The notes beneath the pieces were generated by a model that was not told the DNA's origin, did no database searches, and was given only the letters and a program-made list of their open reading frames with translations. From Bacteroidota bacterium (GTDB taxonomy: Bacteria; Bacteroidota; Bacteroidia; Chitinophagales; Chitinophagaceae): a DNA stretch of 64,000 bases. Both the position numbers and the translations under genes were made by a program. Each line of letters opens with the position of its first letter. Position 1 is the first letter of the stretch. Below, piece after piece: positions 16,901 to 26,103 of this stretch. Where the stretch lies: positions 1 to 64,000 of the forward strand of contig JAFDXY010000010.1 of assembly GCA_018267725.1 (NCBI GenBank), written 5' to 3'.

Positions 16901-17938
16901 TTACGAATTTGCGAACTCGTGAATTAATTCAATCCACTCTTTCAAATGCTTTGATATTTGTTTTGTTTCAATAATAAAACCATCATGACCATATTCTGAA
17001 TTAATAACAACCAATTTTGCATGAGGCATATTTTCTGCAATAAATTTTTGTTCATCTAACGGACAAAGAATATCGCTTGTAATACCAATTACCAAAGTGT
17101 TTTGAGGAATATTTTGCAATGCTTGTTGCAAACTTATATTTCTTCCGCGGGCTAAATGATGGCTATCCATTGCTTTGGTTAATAACCAATAACTGTATGC
17201 ATTAAAACGTTTTACTAATTTATCTCCCTGATAATTTATGTAAGATGATGCTTTGAAATTATCAATCTTTTCTGCATCGGGATCTGTTTGTGTTTCATGC
17301 AATATTTTATAATTTCTGTAAGTAAGCATGCCAATGGCACGTGCAGCTTTTAATCCCTTAGAACCCGCATTAGGCTTATGTTCTAACCAACTGTTATCTG
17401 CTTCTATTGCTAAACGTTGTGCAGTATGCACAGCAACACCCCAAGCACTTTCAGATGGAGATGTTGCAATTAAAAACAAATTTTCAATTACACTTTTTTC
17501 CATCGTACACCATTCTAATGTTTGATATCCGCCCATACTTCCGCCCATTAATAAATATATTTTTGGAATATCTAAATGTTGGCGTAATAAAATATTGGCA
17601 TTAACCATATCTCTTATGGTTATTGATGGAAACGAAGAATAATAAGGTTGATTAGTTGTTGAGTTTATTGATAAAGGCCCTGTACTCCCGTAACAAGAAC
17701 CTAAAATATTTGCACAAATAATAAAATATTTTTCAGGATTAATAATACAACCTTCACCTACTAAGCCTTTCCACCAATCTGTAACATTTGCGTTGGCAGT
17801 TAATGCATGGCAAACCCAAACAACATTAGTTTTAGTTGCATTTAGTTTTCCGTAAGTAAAATAAGAAATGGTAAGAGAAGGAAGTGTTTGCCCGTTTTCT
17901 AAAATAAATGGTTGCTTATGTTCAAAAAAATTCATCAA
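16901..17938 (-). CDS. metX: Homoserine O-acetyltransferase
   Basis: Activates homoserine with acetyl-CoA, the committed step to methionine. Alpha/beta hydrolase of 345 residues. Nucleophile Ser134 is in MGGSMGGYQ; the late acid (SDILCPLDEQ) and His318 in EYGHDGF complete the triad; CHALTANANV and NILGSCYGSTGP are typical of MetX. The second Met (17935) is an equally possible start. It is divergent from the OsmC-metZ pair, and MetZ uses its product, so the locus is a methionine module. Family members may use succinyl-CoA instead; this was not resolved. Confidence 0.94.
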   Translation of the reverse strand: MMNFFEHKQPFILENGQTLPSLTISYFTYGKLNATKTNVVWVCHALTANANVTDWWKGLVGEGCIINPEKYFIICANILGSCYGSTGPLSINSTTNQPYYSSFPSITIRDMVNANILLRQHLDIPKIYLLMGGSMGGYQTLEWCTMEKSVIENLFLIATSPSESAWGVAVHTAQRLAIEADNSWLEHKPNAGSKGLKAARAIGMLTYRNYKILHETQTDPDAEKIDNFKASSYINYQGDKLVKRFNAYSYWLLTKAMDSHHLARGRNISLQQALQNIPQNTLVIGITSDILCPLDEQKFIAENMPHAKLVVINSEYGHDGFIIETKQISKHLKEWIELIHEFANS

Positions 17939-17968
17939 TAAAAAATTAAAATATCAACATTGAAATTT

Positions 17969-17976
17969 CAAAAATA
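17969..17976 (-). promoter_or_regulatory. -7 promoter box TATTTTTG for metX
   Basis: Perfect TAnnTTTG match on the minus strand, 30 bases before the metX ATG. Confidence 0.6.
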
Positions 17977-18041
17977 ATATAAGTACACAAAATTTTATTA
18001 TCCTATTAATTAAGTGGACAATTTTGCACCGAATATACAAT

Positions 18042-18049
18042 TACATTTG
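18042..18049 (+). promoter_or_regulatory. -7 promoter box TACATTTG for the OsmC-metZ pair
   Basis: Perfect TAnnTTTG match 15 bases before the ATG at 18065. A TTG at 18024-18026 lies 15 bases upstream, shorter than ideal. Confidence 0.6.
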
Positions 18050-18064
18050 TGAAATTTTTTTTGA

Positions 18065-18487
18065 ATGATAAAAGTAGAATTGCAAAGAGTTGATGATGCA
18101 TTTGCATTTGAAGCAAAAGATGCAGCTAACCATATTATAAAATTTGATGCTGCCAAAGAAATTGGTGGAAACAATTCGGGCGTAAGACCTATGCAAACTT
18201 TATTAATGAGTTTAGGAAGTTGTAGCGGTATAGATATTGTTTCTATTCTTAAAAAACAAAAACAAACAATAAACAATTTTAATATAATTATTGAAGGAGA
18301 ACGCGAGCAAGGCAAAGAACCATCATTATGGAAATATGTAAAAGTTGTTTTTAAGTTTGATGGAAATGTAGATGCTGAAAAAGCAAGAAAAGCTTGTGCA
18401 TTATCAATAGATAAATATTGTTCTGTTGCAGCAACATTAAGAGCAGCAGGTTGCACAATAGAGTGGGAGGTTGAAGTAAATAATTAA
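18065..18487 (+). CDS. OsmC/Ohr family protein
   Basis: 140 residues, the family length. The two redox cysteines of OsmC-type peroxidases are in place: one in MSLGSCSGIDIVSILKK, the other in KYCSVAATLRAAGC. The first helix followed by the beta hairpin (FNIIIEGERE) also fits. OsmC proteins reduce organic hydroperoxides with thiols; the YhfA-type branch is less well defined. It lies between metX and metZ, 47 bases before metZ, so it is probably made with the sulfur-assimilation enzymes. Confidence 0.9.
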   Translation: MIKVELQRVDDAFAFEAKDAANHIIKFDAAKEIGGNNSGVRPMQTLLMSLGSCSGIDIVSILKKQKQTINNFNIIIEGEREQGKEPSLWKYVKVVFKFDGNVDAEKARKACALSIDKYCSVAATLRAAGCTIEWEVEVNN

Positions 18488-18534
18488 TAATGTGTTGCTT
18501 AGAATTCATCGTTTATAATTTATAACTAATAATA

Positions 18535-19701
18535 ATGAAACCAATTACCAAAGCCATAAGAACAAGAGTTGAACAAACCAAAGAAATGGAACAATCATCT
18601 CCCTTATTTCTTACCAGTAGTTTTTGTTATACCGATGCAGAAACAATGCGTGCAGTTTTTGCAGATGAAATAGATGCTAATATTTACAGCCGTTTTAGCA
18701 ACCCAAGTGTTGATGAATTTATACAACGTGTATGTGCATTAGAAGGTGCCGAAACTGGCTATGCCACTGCATCTGGCATGAGTGCGGTGTTTGCAAGTTT
18801 TATGGCATTAATGAAACAAGGAGATCATTTACTAAGTTGTAGTTCTATTTTTGGAAGCACACATACTGTTATTACTAAAATACTTCCTAAGTATGGAATA
18901 GAACATACTTATGTAAGTGCCAACGCAACTGCAGCAGAATGGAAAGCAGCTATTAAGCCCAATACTAAAATGATTTATTTGGAAACACCAACCAATCCGG
19001 GTTTAGATATATTAGATTTAGAAATGATTTCACATATTGCAAAAGAAAATAATTTGTTGTTGAATGTAGATAATTGTTTTGCAACACCAATTGGTCAGCA
19101 TCCAATTAAATATGGAGCAGATTTAGTTATACATTCTGCCACCAAATGGATGGATGGACAAGGCAGAGTATTAGGTGGAATTGTAGTAGGAAAAGAAAAA
19201 TTAATTCATGAAATTTATTTGTTTTGCAGAAGCACAGGGCCTGCATTATCTCCGTTCAATGCGTGGGTTTTAAGCAGAAGTTTAGAAACCTTAGATGTAA
19301 GAATGGAAAGGCATGCAAGCAATGCATTGTATATAGCAGAGCAATTAGAAAACCATACTAAAATAACTTCTTTAAAATATCCTTTTCTTACATCTCATCC
19401 ACAATATAATATTGCAAAAAAACAAATGTATAATGGCGGCGGCATTGTTTGTTTTGAATTGAAAGGAGGTATAGCAGCAGGAAAAAGTTTTTTAAATAAT
19501 TTAAAATTACTTTCATTAACTGCTAATTTAGGAGATACCAGAACCATTGCATCGCACCCTGCAAGTACTACACATGCAAAGCTTTCTGAAGCAGAAAGAC
19601 AAGCAGTAAATATTACGCCAGGCTTAATTCGTATTAGTGTTGGCTTAGAACATAAAGATGATATTCTTGAAGATATTTTACAAGCATTAGAAAAGTGTTG
19701 A
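18535..19701 (+). CDS. metZ: O-acyl-homoserine sulfhydrylase (MetZ-like, PLP enzyme)
   Basis: Cys/Met metabolism PLP enzyme of 388 residues. PLP-binding features: [32 protein letters not shown], the internal-aldimine Lys204 in [16 protein letters not shown], and [12 protein letters not shown] at the end. It would join acyl-homoserine and sulfide to form homocysteine. MetZ fits better than cystathionine gamma-synthase given the DGQGRVLGG segment and metX next door. Co-transcribed with the OsmC gene. Confidence 0.92.
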   Translation: MKPITKAIRTRVEQTKEMEQSSPLFLTSSFCYTDAETMRAVFADEIDANIYSRFSNPSVDEFIQRVCALEGAETGYATASGMSAVFASFMALMKQGDHLLSCSSIFGSTHTVITKILPKYGIEHTYVSANATAAEWKAAIKPNTKMIYLETPTNPGLDILDLEMISHIAKENNLLLNVDNCFATPIGQHPIKYGADLVIHSATKWMDGQGRVLGGIVVGKEKLIHEIYLFCRSTGPALSPFNAWVLSRSLETLDVRMERHASNALYIAEQLENHTKITSLKYPFLTSHPQYNIAKKQMYNGGGIVCFELKGGIAAGKSFLNNLKLLSLTANLGDTRTIASHPASTTHAKLSEAERQAVNITPGLIRISVGLEHKDDILEDILQALEKC

Positions 19702-19727
19702 TTGGTATTAAAGCAATATATAACAAA

Positions 19728-20666
19728 TTATTTTAATCTTCTTTTTTCTACTTCTGCTTGCAAATAAGTAATACTTACATTTAATTCAAACCCAATTAAA
19801 AGAATTAATGAGTTTAGGTAAATTAAAAGCATAATAATTAATACCGTGCCAATAGAACCATAAACTTTATTATAACTGGCAAAATTATTCACCCAAAATG
19901 AAAATAAAATTGTTGTAATAAAAGTAAGTGTAGTTGCTAAAATAGAACCGGGCGAAACTAATTTCCAACGCTTTTTTATGGCTGGCCCTAACTTGTAAAT
20001 AAAAGCAATACCATAAAAAATTAAGGCAATAATAATTATCCATCTTACACCATTCCACCATGGAATAGAAGCTCTGCGTTTCATGTGGAATAAGCCTTTC
20101 AGCAAAATATTTAATTGGTGTTGCCCCATTAAAACTAATCCTGAAGCAATAAATAAAAACAATAAAACAATAGTTAAACGTATGGCTCTAACTCTTTTAT
20201 GTAAAAAATATTTTTTGTTTTCAATAATAGATTTATCGAAGGTTCTAATAATTCCCATAGTGGCATTAGATGCATAAAACATTAATAATACAAAACCAAA
20301 TGAAAATATACCAACTTGCTTTTGTAATAAACCTTCTATTGTTTGTTGAATGAATTTTTTTGATGCGGAATTAGGAGATAAATCATTAAACAAACTTAAC
20401 AATTGATATTTGAATTTTTCAGAATCGGGCAAATAAGGAACAATTGAAAATAAAAATAATAATGCAGCAGGCAATGCCATAATTAAGTTATATGAAATGG
20501 CCGATGCTCTTTCATTTAAACCAACTTTTCTTATTTGCTGAAAAAAAAATTTTACAATATCATAAACAGGAATGCCTTTAAAACCCGGAATAAAAATTAC
20601 TTTACTTTTATTTATTATAAAAGCTATTGGCGGTATTCTTAATATTTTTCTTTCTAATTTGGTCAT
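19728..20666 (-). CDS. YihY/virulence factor BrkB family membrane protein
   Basis: 312 residues with about six transmembrane helices. Family marks: ERASAISYNLIMALPAALLFL at about 53-73, RTFDKSI, and the late SYNKVYGSIGTVLIIMLLIYLNSLILLIG. These proteins were once taken for RNase BN; their real function is unclear. It overlaps the mltG stop by 4 bases, so the two are translationally coupled. The tail is basic (EVEKRRLK). Confidence 0.92.
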   Translation of the reverse strand: MTKLERKILRIPPIAFIINKSKVIFIPGFKGIPVYDIVKFFFQQIRKVGLNERASAISYNLIMALPAALLFLFSIVPYLPDSEKFKYQLLSLFNDLSPNSASKKFIQQTIEGLLQKQVGIFSFGFVLLMFYASNATMGIIRTFDKSIIENKKYFLHKRVRAIRLTIVLLFLFIASGLVLMGQHQLNILLKGLFHMKRRASIPWWNGVRWIIIIALIFYGIAFIYKLGPAIKKRWKLVSPGSILATTLTFITTILFSFWVNNFASYNKVYGSIGTVLIIMLLIYLNSLILLIGFELNVSITYLQAEVEKRRLK

Positions 20667-21709
20667 TTCTCTTCTTCTGCATTTTGTTGCTTGCGTGCCA
20701 TGTATTCATCTAATGCTTTTTGATATTCTTTTGCATATTTTGAATGTTCGGCAAAGTTGGTACTGAAATGATGATAGCCACTAAAATCTGCCTTAGCAAC
20801 AAAAAATAAATAATCTGTTTTGGGTGCATTTAATACAATATCAATACATTTTGGTGCAGGGGTACAAATTGGCCCGGGTGGTAAACCTTTTTTTTTGTAA
20901 GTGTTGTAAGGAGAGGGGTTGGTTAAATATTTTTCGTAAATGCGTGTTAAAGAAAAATCTTTCATAGCATATTTTATAGTGGGGCATGCTTGCAATGCCA
21001 TACTATTATTTAATCTGTTTATATATACACTTGCAATTTTTGCTCTATCATCATTATGGTTGGTTTCTTCTTCTACAATTGAAGCTAAAATATAAACTTC
21101 TTGCGGCGTAAAATTTATGGCTGCTGCTTGTTGAGTTCGATTATTTTTATTCCAAAAATTTATTGAAGCATCATACAACTTATTAAAAATTTTTCTTAAG
21201 GGTGTATTCCAATAAAAAGTATAAGTATCCGGAATTATTATAGTGAAAACAGTGCTTGTATCTATATTATAATTTTTTAGCGAATCGTTGTTGTTTAAGA
21301 AATTCATTACACTAACAGAATCTGTTGAAAAATTTTTACCAATTAGTTTTGCTAAATCTTCTTTTATTCTAAGTTTATTTATAACCAAATTAATTTGAGC
21401 CTGACGATTATTTTTTAAAGTTTTTAAAATCGTTAATAAATTATCATCTTTTTTTATTTCAAATTTTCCGGGTTTTATTTTATTCCATAAACCAATTCCA
21501 CTTCCTATTAAAGAAAATAGGGTTGTATGTGAAGTAATGCCTTGTTGTTGCATAGCTTCTATAACAGAAGCTTTACCTGTTTTACCTTCTTCTATTACTA
21601 AATATTTTTTGCTTTCGTTAAAGGAAGTTGCTTTACTAAATATCATCCATGCAAAAAATCCGCAAACAATAATTAGGAATATAAAAAAACAACGAATAAT
21701 TTTTTTCAT
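20663..21709 (-). CDS. mltG: Endolytic murein transglycosylase
   Basis: Cuts nascent glycan strands in the periplasm and so sets strand length. 348 residues: one N-terminal membrane anchor (about 5-23), a LysM-like part, then the YceG domain with IIPDTYTFYWNT, the catalytic acidic cluster EEET (213-216) in ILASIVEEETNHNDDRAKIASVYINRL, LQACPTIKYA, and PSPYNTYKKKGLPPGPICTP. All conserved residues are seen. Coupled to the YihY gene. Confidence 0.95.
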   Translation of the reverse strand: MKKIIRCFFIFLIIVCGFFAWMIFSKATSFNESKKYLVIEEGKTGKASVIEAMQQQGITSHTTLFSLIGSGIGLWNKIKPGKFEIKKDDNLLTILKTLKNNRQAQINLVINKLRIKEDLAKLIGKNFSTDSVSVMNFLNNNDSLKNYNIDTSTVFTIIIPDTYTFYWNTPLRKIFNKLYDASINFWNKNNRTQQAAAINFTPQEVYILASIVEEETNHNDDRAKIASVYINRLNNSMALQACPTIKYAMKDFSLTRIYEKYLTNPSPYNTYKKKGLPPGPICTPAPKCIDIVLNAPKTDYLFFVAKADFSGYHHFSTNFAEHSKYAKEYQKALDEYMARKQQNAEEEK

Positions 21710-21723
21710 GATTTCAAAGTAAT

Positions 21724-21753
21724 AAAAATCCCCACTTGTTTGTATAAGCAGGG
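21724..21753 (-). terminator. Terminator-like hairpin after secG
   Basis: Read on the minus strand: CCCTGCTT, a short loop, then AAGTGGGG, an eight-pair stem with two G-U pairs, followed by ATTTTTATT. It lies between the secG stop and the mltG start, and separates the two transcripts. Confidence 0.6.
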
Positions 21754-21779
21754 ATAAAATATTTTAATAAAAGTGAATA

Positions 21780-22124
21780 TTACTTGGTAGCCGGTTGTTG
21801 CGGTTGTGTTGCCGGAACAGTGTTTGCAGGTGTAGAAGGAGCCTGATTTGTATTTACTTTTTGAATAATTGATGTATCAGGACCTTTACTTGTGTTACTG
21901 CTTTTTAAAATTAATGTTGAAAAAATTGAAAGCACTACAATAATGCCTGCAAAAAGCCATGTGCCTTTTTCTAAAACATCTGTAGTTTGTTTAACTCCCA
22001 TTAACTGGTTGCTAAAACCGCCTACGCTGCCGTTTAAGCCGCCACCTTTTGGGTTTTGTACTAATACTATAAAACCTAATGCTACGCAAGCAATAACAAT
22101 TAATGATACAAATAAAATAGTCAT
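21780..22124 (-). CDS. secG: Preprotein translocase subunit SecG
   Basis: 114 residues with two membrane helices (about 2-22 and 55-74) around the conserved loop LVQNPKGGGLNGSVGG and the QLMGVKQTTDVLEKGTW segment, which are diagnostic of SecG. The tail is a low-complexity Thr/Pro/Gln stretch. It assists SecYE in export. It starts 2 bases after the stop of the acidic TPR-like gene, so it is the last gene of an envelope operon. Confidence 0.95.
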   Translation of the reverse strand: MTILFVSLIVIACVALGFIVLVQNPKGGGLNGSVGGFSNQLMGVKQTTDVLEKGTWLFAGIIVVLSIFSTLILKSSNTSKGPDTSIIQKVNTNQAPSTPANTVPATQPQQPATK

Positions 22125-22126
22125 GT

Positions 22127-23263
22127 TTAAATACCTTTTAGTTCTTGAATTTTGGCGGCAAAGTAAGAGGATTTTTCTGGCTCTAAAAAACTTAATTTAA
22201 TATACAGTTGTACGGCCTTATCAATTTTACCTTGTTTTACAAAAACATCGGCCATTGTTTCGGTAATAATTTCTCTTGATTCGTTTGAAGTTTGAGCAAT
22301 ACCTTGAATGGCATTTTCTAATTCAGGGTCTGTACCTAAATCCGTAGGATTAGGATTACTTTTCTTAATTATTTTTAACCAATCTGTAAATTTTAATAAT
22401 TGTACAGTTAATTTATCTTGTGGTTGTTTGGTTAAATCTACTTTAATGCCTTGTGATGCAAAATAATCTACCGTATAAGCAGGCTCTGTTGTATAATCTA
22501 ATTTAGCTTCTTCGGTTACAGGCTTTTTAAACTCTGCGGCAGATGATGATAATACAGACGATAATTTTTCTGCTTGCCTTTCACTAAAGCTATCAGCAAT
22601 GTCATCGGGTTTATTTGCGTATTCTTCTTCTTCACTTAATGGTGGTTCTTCGGGTGTATCTTCCGGTTTGTTTTGAAAGAAAGAAGAATAAGAAGGCATT
22701 GAAGTGAGCGATGGTATTGTTGTTGCATTATTATTTTCTACAATACTTGAAAACCCTTTTGCTACGGTAGTTTCAGCTTGCTCAACTGGTGTGATAATTT
22801 CTGAATGTGTTTCTTCTTTTTTATCAATTCCTTCCATTATTCCTTTTACATTTTCTACAGTTGGTACTTCAAATACTGCAGGAAAAGGAACAACAGGTTT
22901 ATGTTCTTCAATTATTGGTGTGGGTTCTTCTTCATTAATAATTGTTGGTTCAGGTTCTGCGGTTATTATTTCGGTAGCCGTTTCATTTGTTTTTTCTGCA
23001 TGAATAATATTAATATCTTTTGCTTCACCATTAAACAAACCATGCTCTAACCAAAACGGATTATTGCAAAATAAAGCTGCTTTTTGTAATTGAGAAGATG
23101 CCTCAAAACTATTATCTGCCTTTAGTTTGGCTGCCAACAACACTTGTGCAGGTGCAAAGTATGGATATTGATTGGCTAACTGAGATAACTCAGCAGCATC
23201 TGCATCTGCAATGTTTTGCTTTTGTGTAATTTGAAAAAGTGTTTTGGCAATAAAAGCATTCAT
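22127..23263 (-). CDS. Acidic protein with C-terminal TPR-like helices
   Basis: 378 residues, no signal peptide. The N-terminal 75 residues are helical (FLAK-type repeats, YPYFAPAQVLLAAKLK). The middle (about 80-240) is a long, acidic Glu/Pro/Thr-rich disordered stretch. The last 70 residues form helices with a TPR-like pattern (DVFVKQGKIDKAVQLYIKLS). It is probably a scaffold. Placed between lptE and secG with tiny gaps, it is likely linked to export or envelope assembly, but no function is known to me. Confidence 0.75.
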   Translation of the reverse strand: MNAFIAKTLFQITQKQNIADADAAELSQLANQYPYFAPAQVLLAAKLKADNSFEASSQLQKAALFCNNPFWLEHGLFNGEAKDINIIHAEKTNETATEIITAEPEPTIINEEEPTPIIEEHKPVVPFPAVFEVPTVENVKGIMEGIDKKEETHSEIITPVEQAETTVAKGFSSIVENNNATTIPSLTSMPSYSSFFQNKPEDTPEEPPLSEEEEYANKPDDIADSFSERQAEKLSSVLSSSAAEFKKPVTEEAKLDYTTEPAYTVDYFASQGIKVDLTKQPQDKLTVQLLKFTDWLKIIKKSNPNPTDLGTDPELENAIQGIAQTSNESREIITETMADVFVKQGKIDKAVQLYIKLSFLEPEKSSYFAAKIQELKGI

Positions 23264-23284
23264 AAGTGTGAAAATAAGATTTCC

Positions 23285-23842
23285 TTACCAGTTAGAAAAC
23301 AAATGATTAAAAATTTCGTCAGTAATATTTTTTAGAATATCACTCATTAAACTTGCTTGTGCTTGGTCTAACGATAAATTGGCCGAAAAATCGAAGCTTC
23401 TGCTAACATCAAATTCATCTGTTTTATTATCAGGTAAATTCTTAACTATTAAATGCACACCAACAGTTAAACGGTTGGTTGTTGATTGTTGTGTAGTGAT
23501 GGCAGCAGTTGTAACATCGTAAGAGGAGATGTAACCTTCTAATTGCAAATCTGCATTATCACTATTGGTTCTTATTAGTTTGGTTTGCCCTGCAATTTTT
23601 TGTTGTAACTTATCATTTAACTGCGGTGCTAATTGTGGGTTTACATAACGTGCTTTATTATCAAACAAACCAATTTTTATGGTTTTAAATTTTTTATAAT
23701 CAATTGAGCTGTCTCTTAAAGTATAAATACCACAAGAAGAAATAAGCAATGAAAAAAGAATAACAAAGAAAGAGTAATGAAAAATATTTTTGCTTTCCCT
23801 TTTATTATTGTTGGTTGATTTTATATAATAATTTTTTATCAT
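23285..23842 (-). CDS. lptE: LptE-like LPS-assembly lipoprotein
   Basis: 185 residues with a long basic n-region, then LLISSCGIY with the lipidated Cys. The mature part begins GIYTLRDSSIDYKKFKTIKIGLFDN, includes APQLNDKLQQKI and ends in a helix pair, as in Bacteroidota LptE. LptE plugs LptD in the outer membrane to place lipopolysaccharide. Order behind a sigma-54 activator and before secG fits. Sequence conservation is low, so the call leans on layout and lipobox. Confidence 0.82.
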   Translation of the reverse strand: MIKNYYIKSTNNNKRESKNIFHYSFFVILFSLLISSCGIYTLRDSSIDYKKFKTIKIGLFDNKARYVNPQLAPQLNDKLQQKIAGQTKLIRTNSDNADLQLEGYISSYDVTTAAITTQQSTTNRLTVGVHLIVKNLPDNKTDEFDVSRSFDFSANLSLDQAQASLMSDILKNITDEIFNHLFSNW

Positions 23843-23888
23843 AAATAAATTTTCGTCCTTAATTTTTTAATTCATATTTATTCATTCT

Positions 23889-25184
23889 CTAAAGATCTTC
23901 AATATCGTATTCTTTTAGTTTGCGATAAAGTGTTCTTTCACTAATACCTAAATCTGCACTGGCATCTTTACGTTTGCTTTTGTGTTTTTTTAATGCTTTA
24001 ATAATTAATTCTTTTTCTTTATCCATTATGTTTAAAGACTCTTCTACTTCTTCGTGTTGGTGAATTTCATCGTTCTTTAATAAAACAGGTTGTTGTGTTG
24101 TATTGCCAGAATGTAAAATAGTTGGCTGTACAATTTGTGGTTGATGATGTGTTGCAGAATTGTGTTGCAACTCATTATTATTGTTGGAAGAAATATCAAA
24201 ATCGTTTAACAAACTTTCTTTGGTATAGTTGGCTGCAGTGCTTGCCAGCGATGGGTTCTGAAGAATTTCTACAAACATTTTTTTTAATTCTGTAACATCT
24301 TTTTTCATATCAAAAAAAAGTTTGTACAAAATTTCTCTTTCAGATGAAAACTCGCCGTGTGGTTGCTGAGAAGCCAATACAGGCATTCTGTTGCTGTTAT
24401 TTCTATCAGGCAAAAAACTTCTTAAAATAGGTGCAGTTACAATATTACTATTACTTAAAACAGAAATTTGTTCGGCTAAATTTTTTAACTCACGCACATT
24501 GCCCGGAAAAGAATAATTAATTAAAAGTTGTTTTGCTTCTTCATTTAACTGAATAGGTGTTGTTTTATAACGTTCTGCAAAATCAACTACAAATTTTCTA
24601 AATAATAAAACAATATCTTCTTTTCTATCTCTTAATGCAGGTACACGAATGGGAACTGTGCTTAATCTAAAATATAAATCTTGCCTAAATTTCCCTCTTT
24701 CTGCAAATTCAAATAATTCTTTGTTAGTGGCTGCAATAACGCGTACATCTGTTTTTTGCACTTTTGATGAACCTACTCTAATAAATTCTCCTGTTTCTAA
24801 AACACGTAATAAACGGGCTTGTGTACCTAATGGCATTTCGCCAATTTCATCTAAAAAAATGGTACCGCCGTTTACGGTTTCAAAATAACCTTTACGGCTA
24901 TCAACAGCTCCGGTAAAACTTCCTTTTTCGTGTCCGAATAATTCACTGTCAATAGTTCCTTCGGGAATTGCACCGCAGTTTACGGCAATAAAATGATTGT
25001 GTTTTCTGGCAGATAAAGCATGAATTACTTGCGAGAAAACTTCTTTACCAACACCGCTTTCTCCAACAATTAAAACCGTTAAATCTGTTGCTGCCACTTG
25101 AATAGCAGTATCTAACGCATGGTTTAATGCGGGAGAATTACCAATAATTCCGAAACGATTTTTTATAGATTGAATGTCTGCCAT
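23889..25184 (-). CDS. Sigma-54-dependent transcriptional activator without receiver domain
   Basis: 431 residues. AAA+ domain begins almost at once: Walker A GESGVGKEV, the sigma-54 contact loop GSFTGA (a variant of GAFTGA), Walker B GGTIFLDEIGEMP and an arginine-finger region FRQDLYFRLST. A long Gln/His-rich linker (about 260-385) leads to a Fis-type HTH (KDASADLGISERTLYRKLKEY). There is no CheY-like or sensing domain, so control must come from binding partners or its own level. It lies 46 bases upstream of lptE and is probably the lead gene of the lptE-secG run. Confidence 0.92.
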   Translation of the reverse strand: MADIQSIKNRFGIIGNSPALNHALDTAIQVAATDLTVLIVGESGVGKEVFSQVIHALSARKHNHFIAVNCGAIPEGTIDSELFGHEKGSFTGAVDSRKGYFETVNGGTIFLDEIGEMPLGTQARLLRVLETGEFIRVGSSKVQKTDVRVIAATNKELFEFAERGKFRQDLYFRLSTVPIRVPALRDRKEDIVLLFRKFVVDFAERYKTTPIQLNEEAKQLLINYSFPGNVRELKNLAEQISVLSNSNIVTAPILRSFLPDRNNSNRMPVLASQQPHGEFSSEREILYKLFFDMKKDVTELKKMFVEILQNPSLASTAANYTKESLLNDFDISSNNNNELQHNSATHHQPQIVQPTILHSGNTTQQPVLLKNDEIHQHEEVEESLNIMDKEKELIIKALKKHKSKRKDASADLGISERTLYRKLKEYDIEDL

Positions 25185-25189
25185 TTGTT

Positions 25190-25762
25190 TTATTTATTTT
25201 CTATTTCTTCTAAAACACTGAACAAATAATTAACGAATTTCATTCCATCAATTAATTTTTTATTTTTCGCTTTTTTAACTTCTTCTTCTGAAAATTTTGA
25301 GAAATGACCAAAGTTAAATTTGTTGTTATACTTAATAGCTAAATTGTAATGCATAATTGCAGACGAATCTGAATATTCTTTATTTGCTATTTTAGTAAAT
25401 CTTTTTGAATTATTTGAAAAAAAAAGATTTGTGGAATAATTCTCTGCTTTTCTAAGGTTTTTTAAGTTGAATGCAACTACCGAGAATAGGCTTTCCCCAA
25501 GAACCTCTTTCATTTTAGATATTGAATCAGCGTAACTTGTAAATAAAATATTTTTATTATTTACGTGCAAATATCTTATTCCTTTTTGCCACACTTTTCC
25601 TTTTAACCAAAAAGCAATAATATAATTTCCATCAGAGCTTTTGTTAAGGCTATCGATAATAACCTTAGTATCATTTGAATGTATAGGATTATATGCTTCT
25701 TGCCCGAAACTTTTTAAGCTAATTAAAAAATAAATGGGTAATATAAAAAATGCTTTATTCAT
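25190..25762 (-). CDS. Secreted protein of unknown function
   Basis: 190 residues with a signal peptide (AFFILPIYFLISLKSFG, then QEAYN). The mature part is basic, Lys/Asn/Ser-rich and has no recognised domain. Its start is 2 bases after the HepT stop, and its stop is 5 bases before the activator ATG, so it may be read with either. Its pattern is unlike its neighbours. Unknown. Confidence 0.65.
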   Translation of the reverse strand: MNKAFFILPIYFLISLKSFGQEAYNPIHSNDTKVIIDSLNKSSDGNYIIAFWLKGKVWQKGIRYLHVNNKNILFTSYADSISKMKEVLGESLFSVVAFNLKNLRKAENYSTNLFFSNNSKRFTKIANKEYSDSSAIMHYNLAIKYNNKFNFGHFSKFSEEEVKKAKNKKLIDGMKFVNYLFSVLEEIENK

Positions 25763-25764
25763 TT

Positions 25765-26103
25765 TTAATGATTAATCAGGATAGTAACTTCTTCTTTTAA
25801 TGTGAGTAAATGTTTATCGATAATGCTCCAAACTACTTTATAATTTACTCCGTCATAATCATGTACAATAATGTTTCTTGTTGCTGCAATTTCTCTGATA
25901 TTACTAATAAAAATATCTGGAAATTTTTTCCTGATAATTGTTGCAGCTTCACCTATTGTTATCAATTCTCTTTCAATTGCACTTCTTATAATTCTGTTTA
26001 AATAAAATTCTTGGTAAGAGTTTACTTGTTTTTTAGCTGTTTCAATTGCTGCGATAGCATCAAGTATATCAAACAAATATTTCTTAACATTATCATGCTG
26101 CAT
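25765..26103 (-). CDS. hepT: HepT-like HEPN toxin (RNase)
   Basis: 112 residues (DUF86). The HEPN active-site motif RX4HXY is intact: R76, H81 and Y83 in ATRNIIVHDYDG. HepT toxins cut RNA and are neutralised when a partner nucleotidyltransferase AMPylates the motif tyrosine. I chose MQHDNVKK (26103) over an upstream start at 26169, because it overlaps the mntA end by just 11 bases. The pair with mntA is diagnostic. Downstream lies a secreted protein, 2 bases away. Confidence 0.87.
   Translation of the reverse strand: MQHDNVKKYLFDILDAIAAIETAKKQVNSYQEFYLNRIIRSAIERELITIGEAATIIRKKFPDIFISNIREIAATRNIIVHDYDGVNYKVVWSIIDKHLLTLKEEVTILINH

Noticed and set aside
18010..18456. 148-residue minus-strand frame opposite OsmC
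   Set aside because: OsmC has both redox Cys and a promoter; this frame overlaps it entirely with no family match.
22805..23050. Phe/Cys-rich plus-strand frame opposite the acidic TPR-like gene
   Set aside because: Mirror of Glu/Pro/Thr-rich coding DNA; composition is an artefact.
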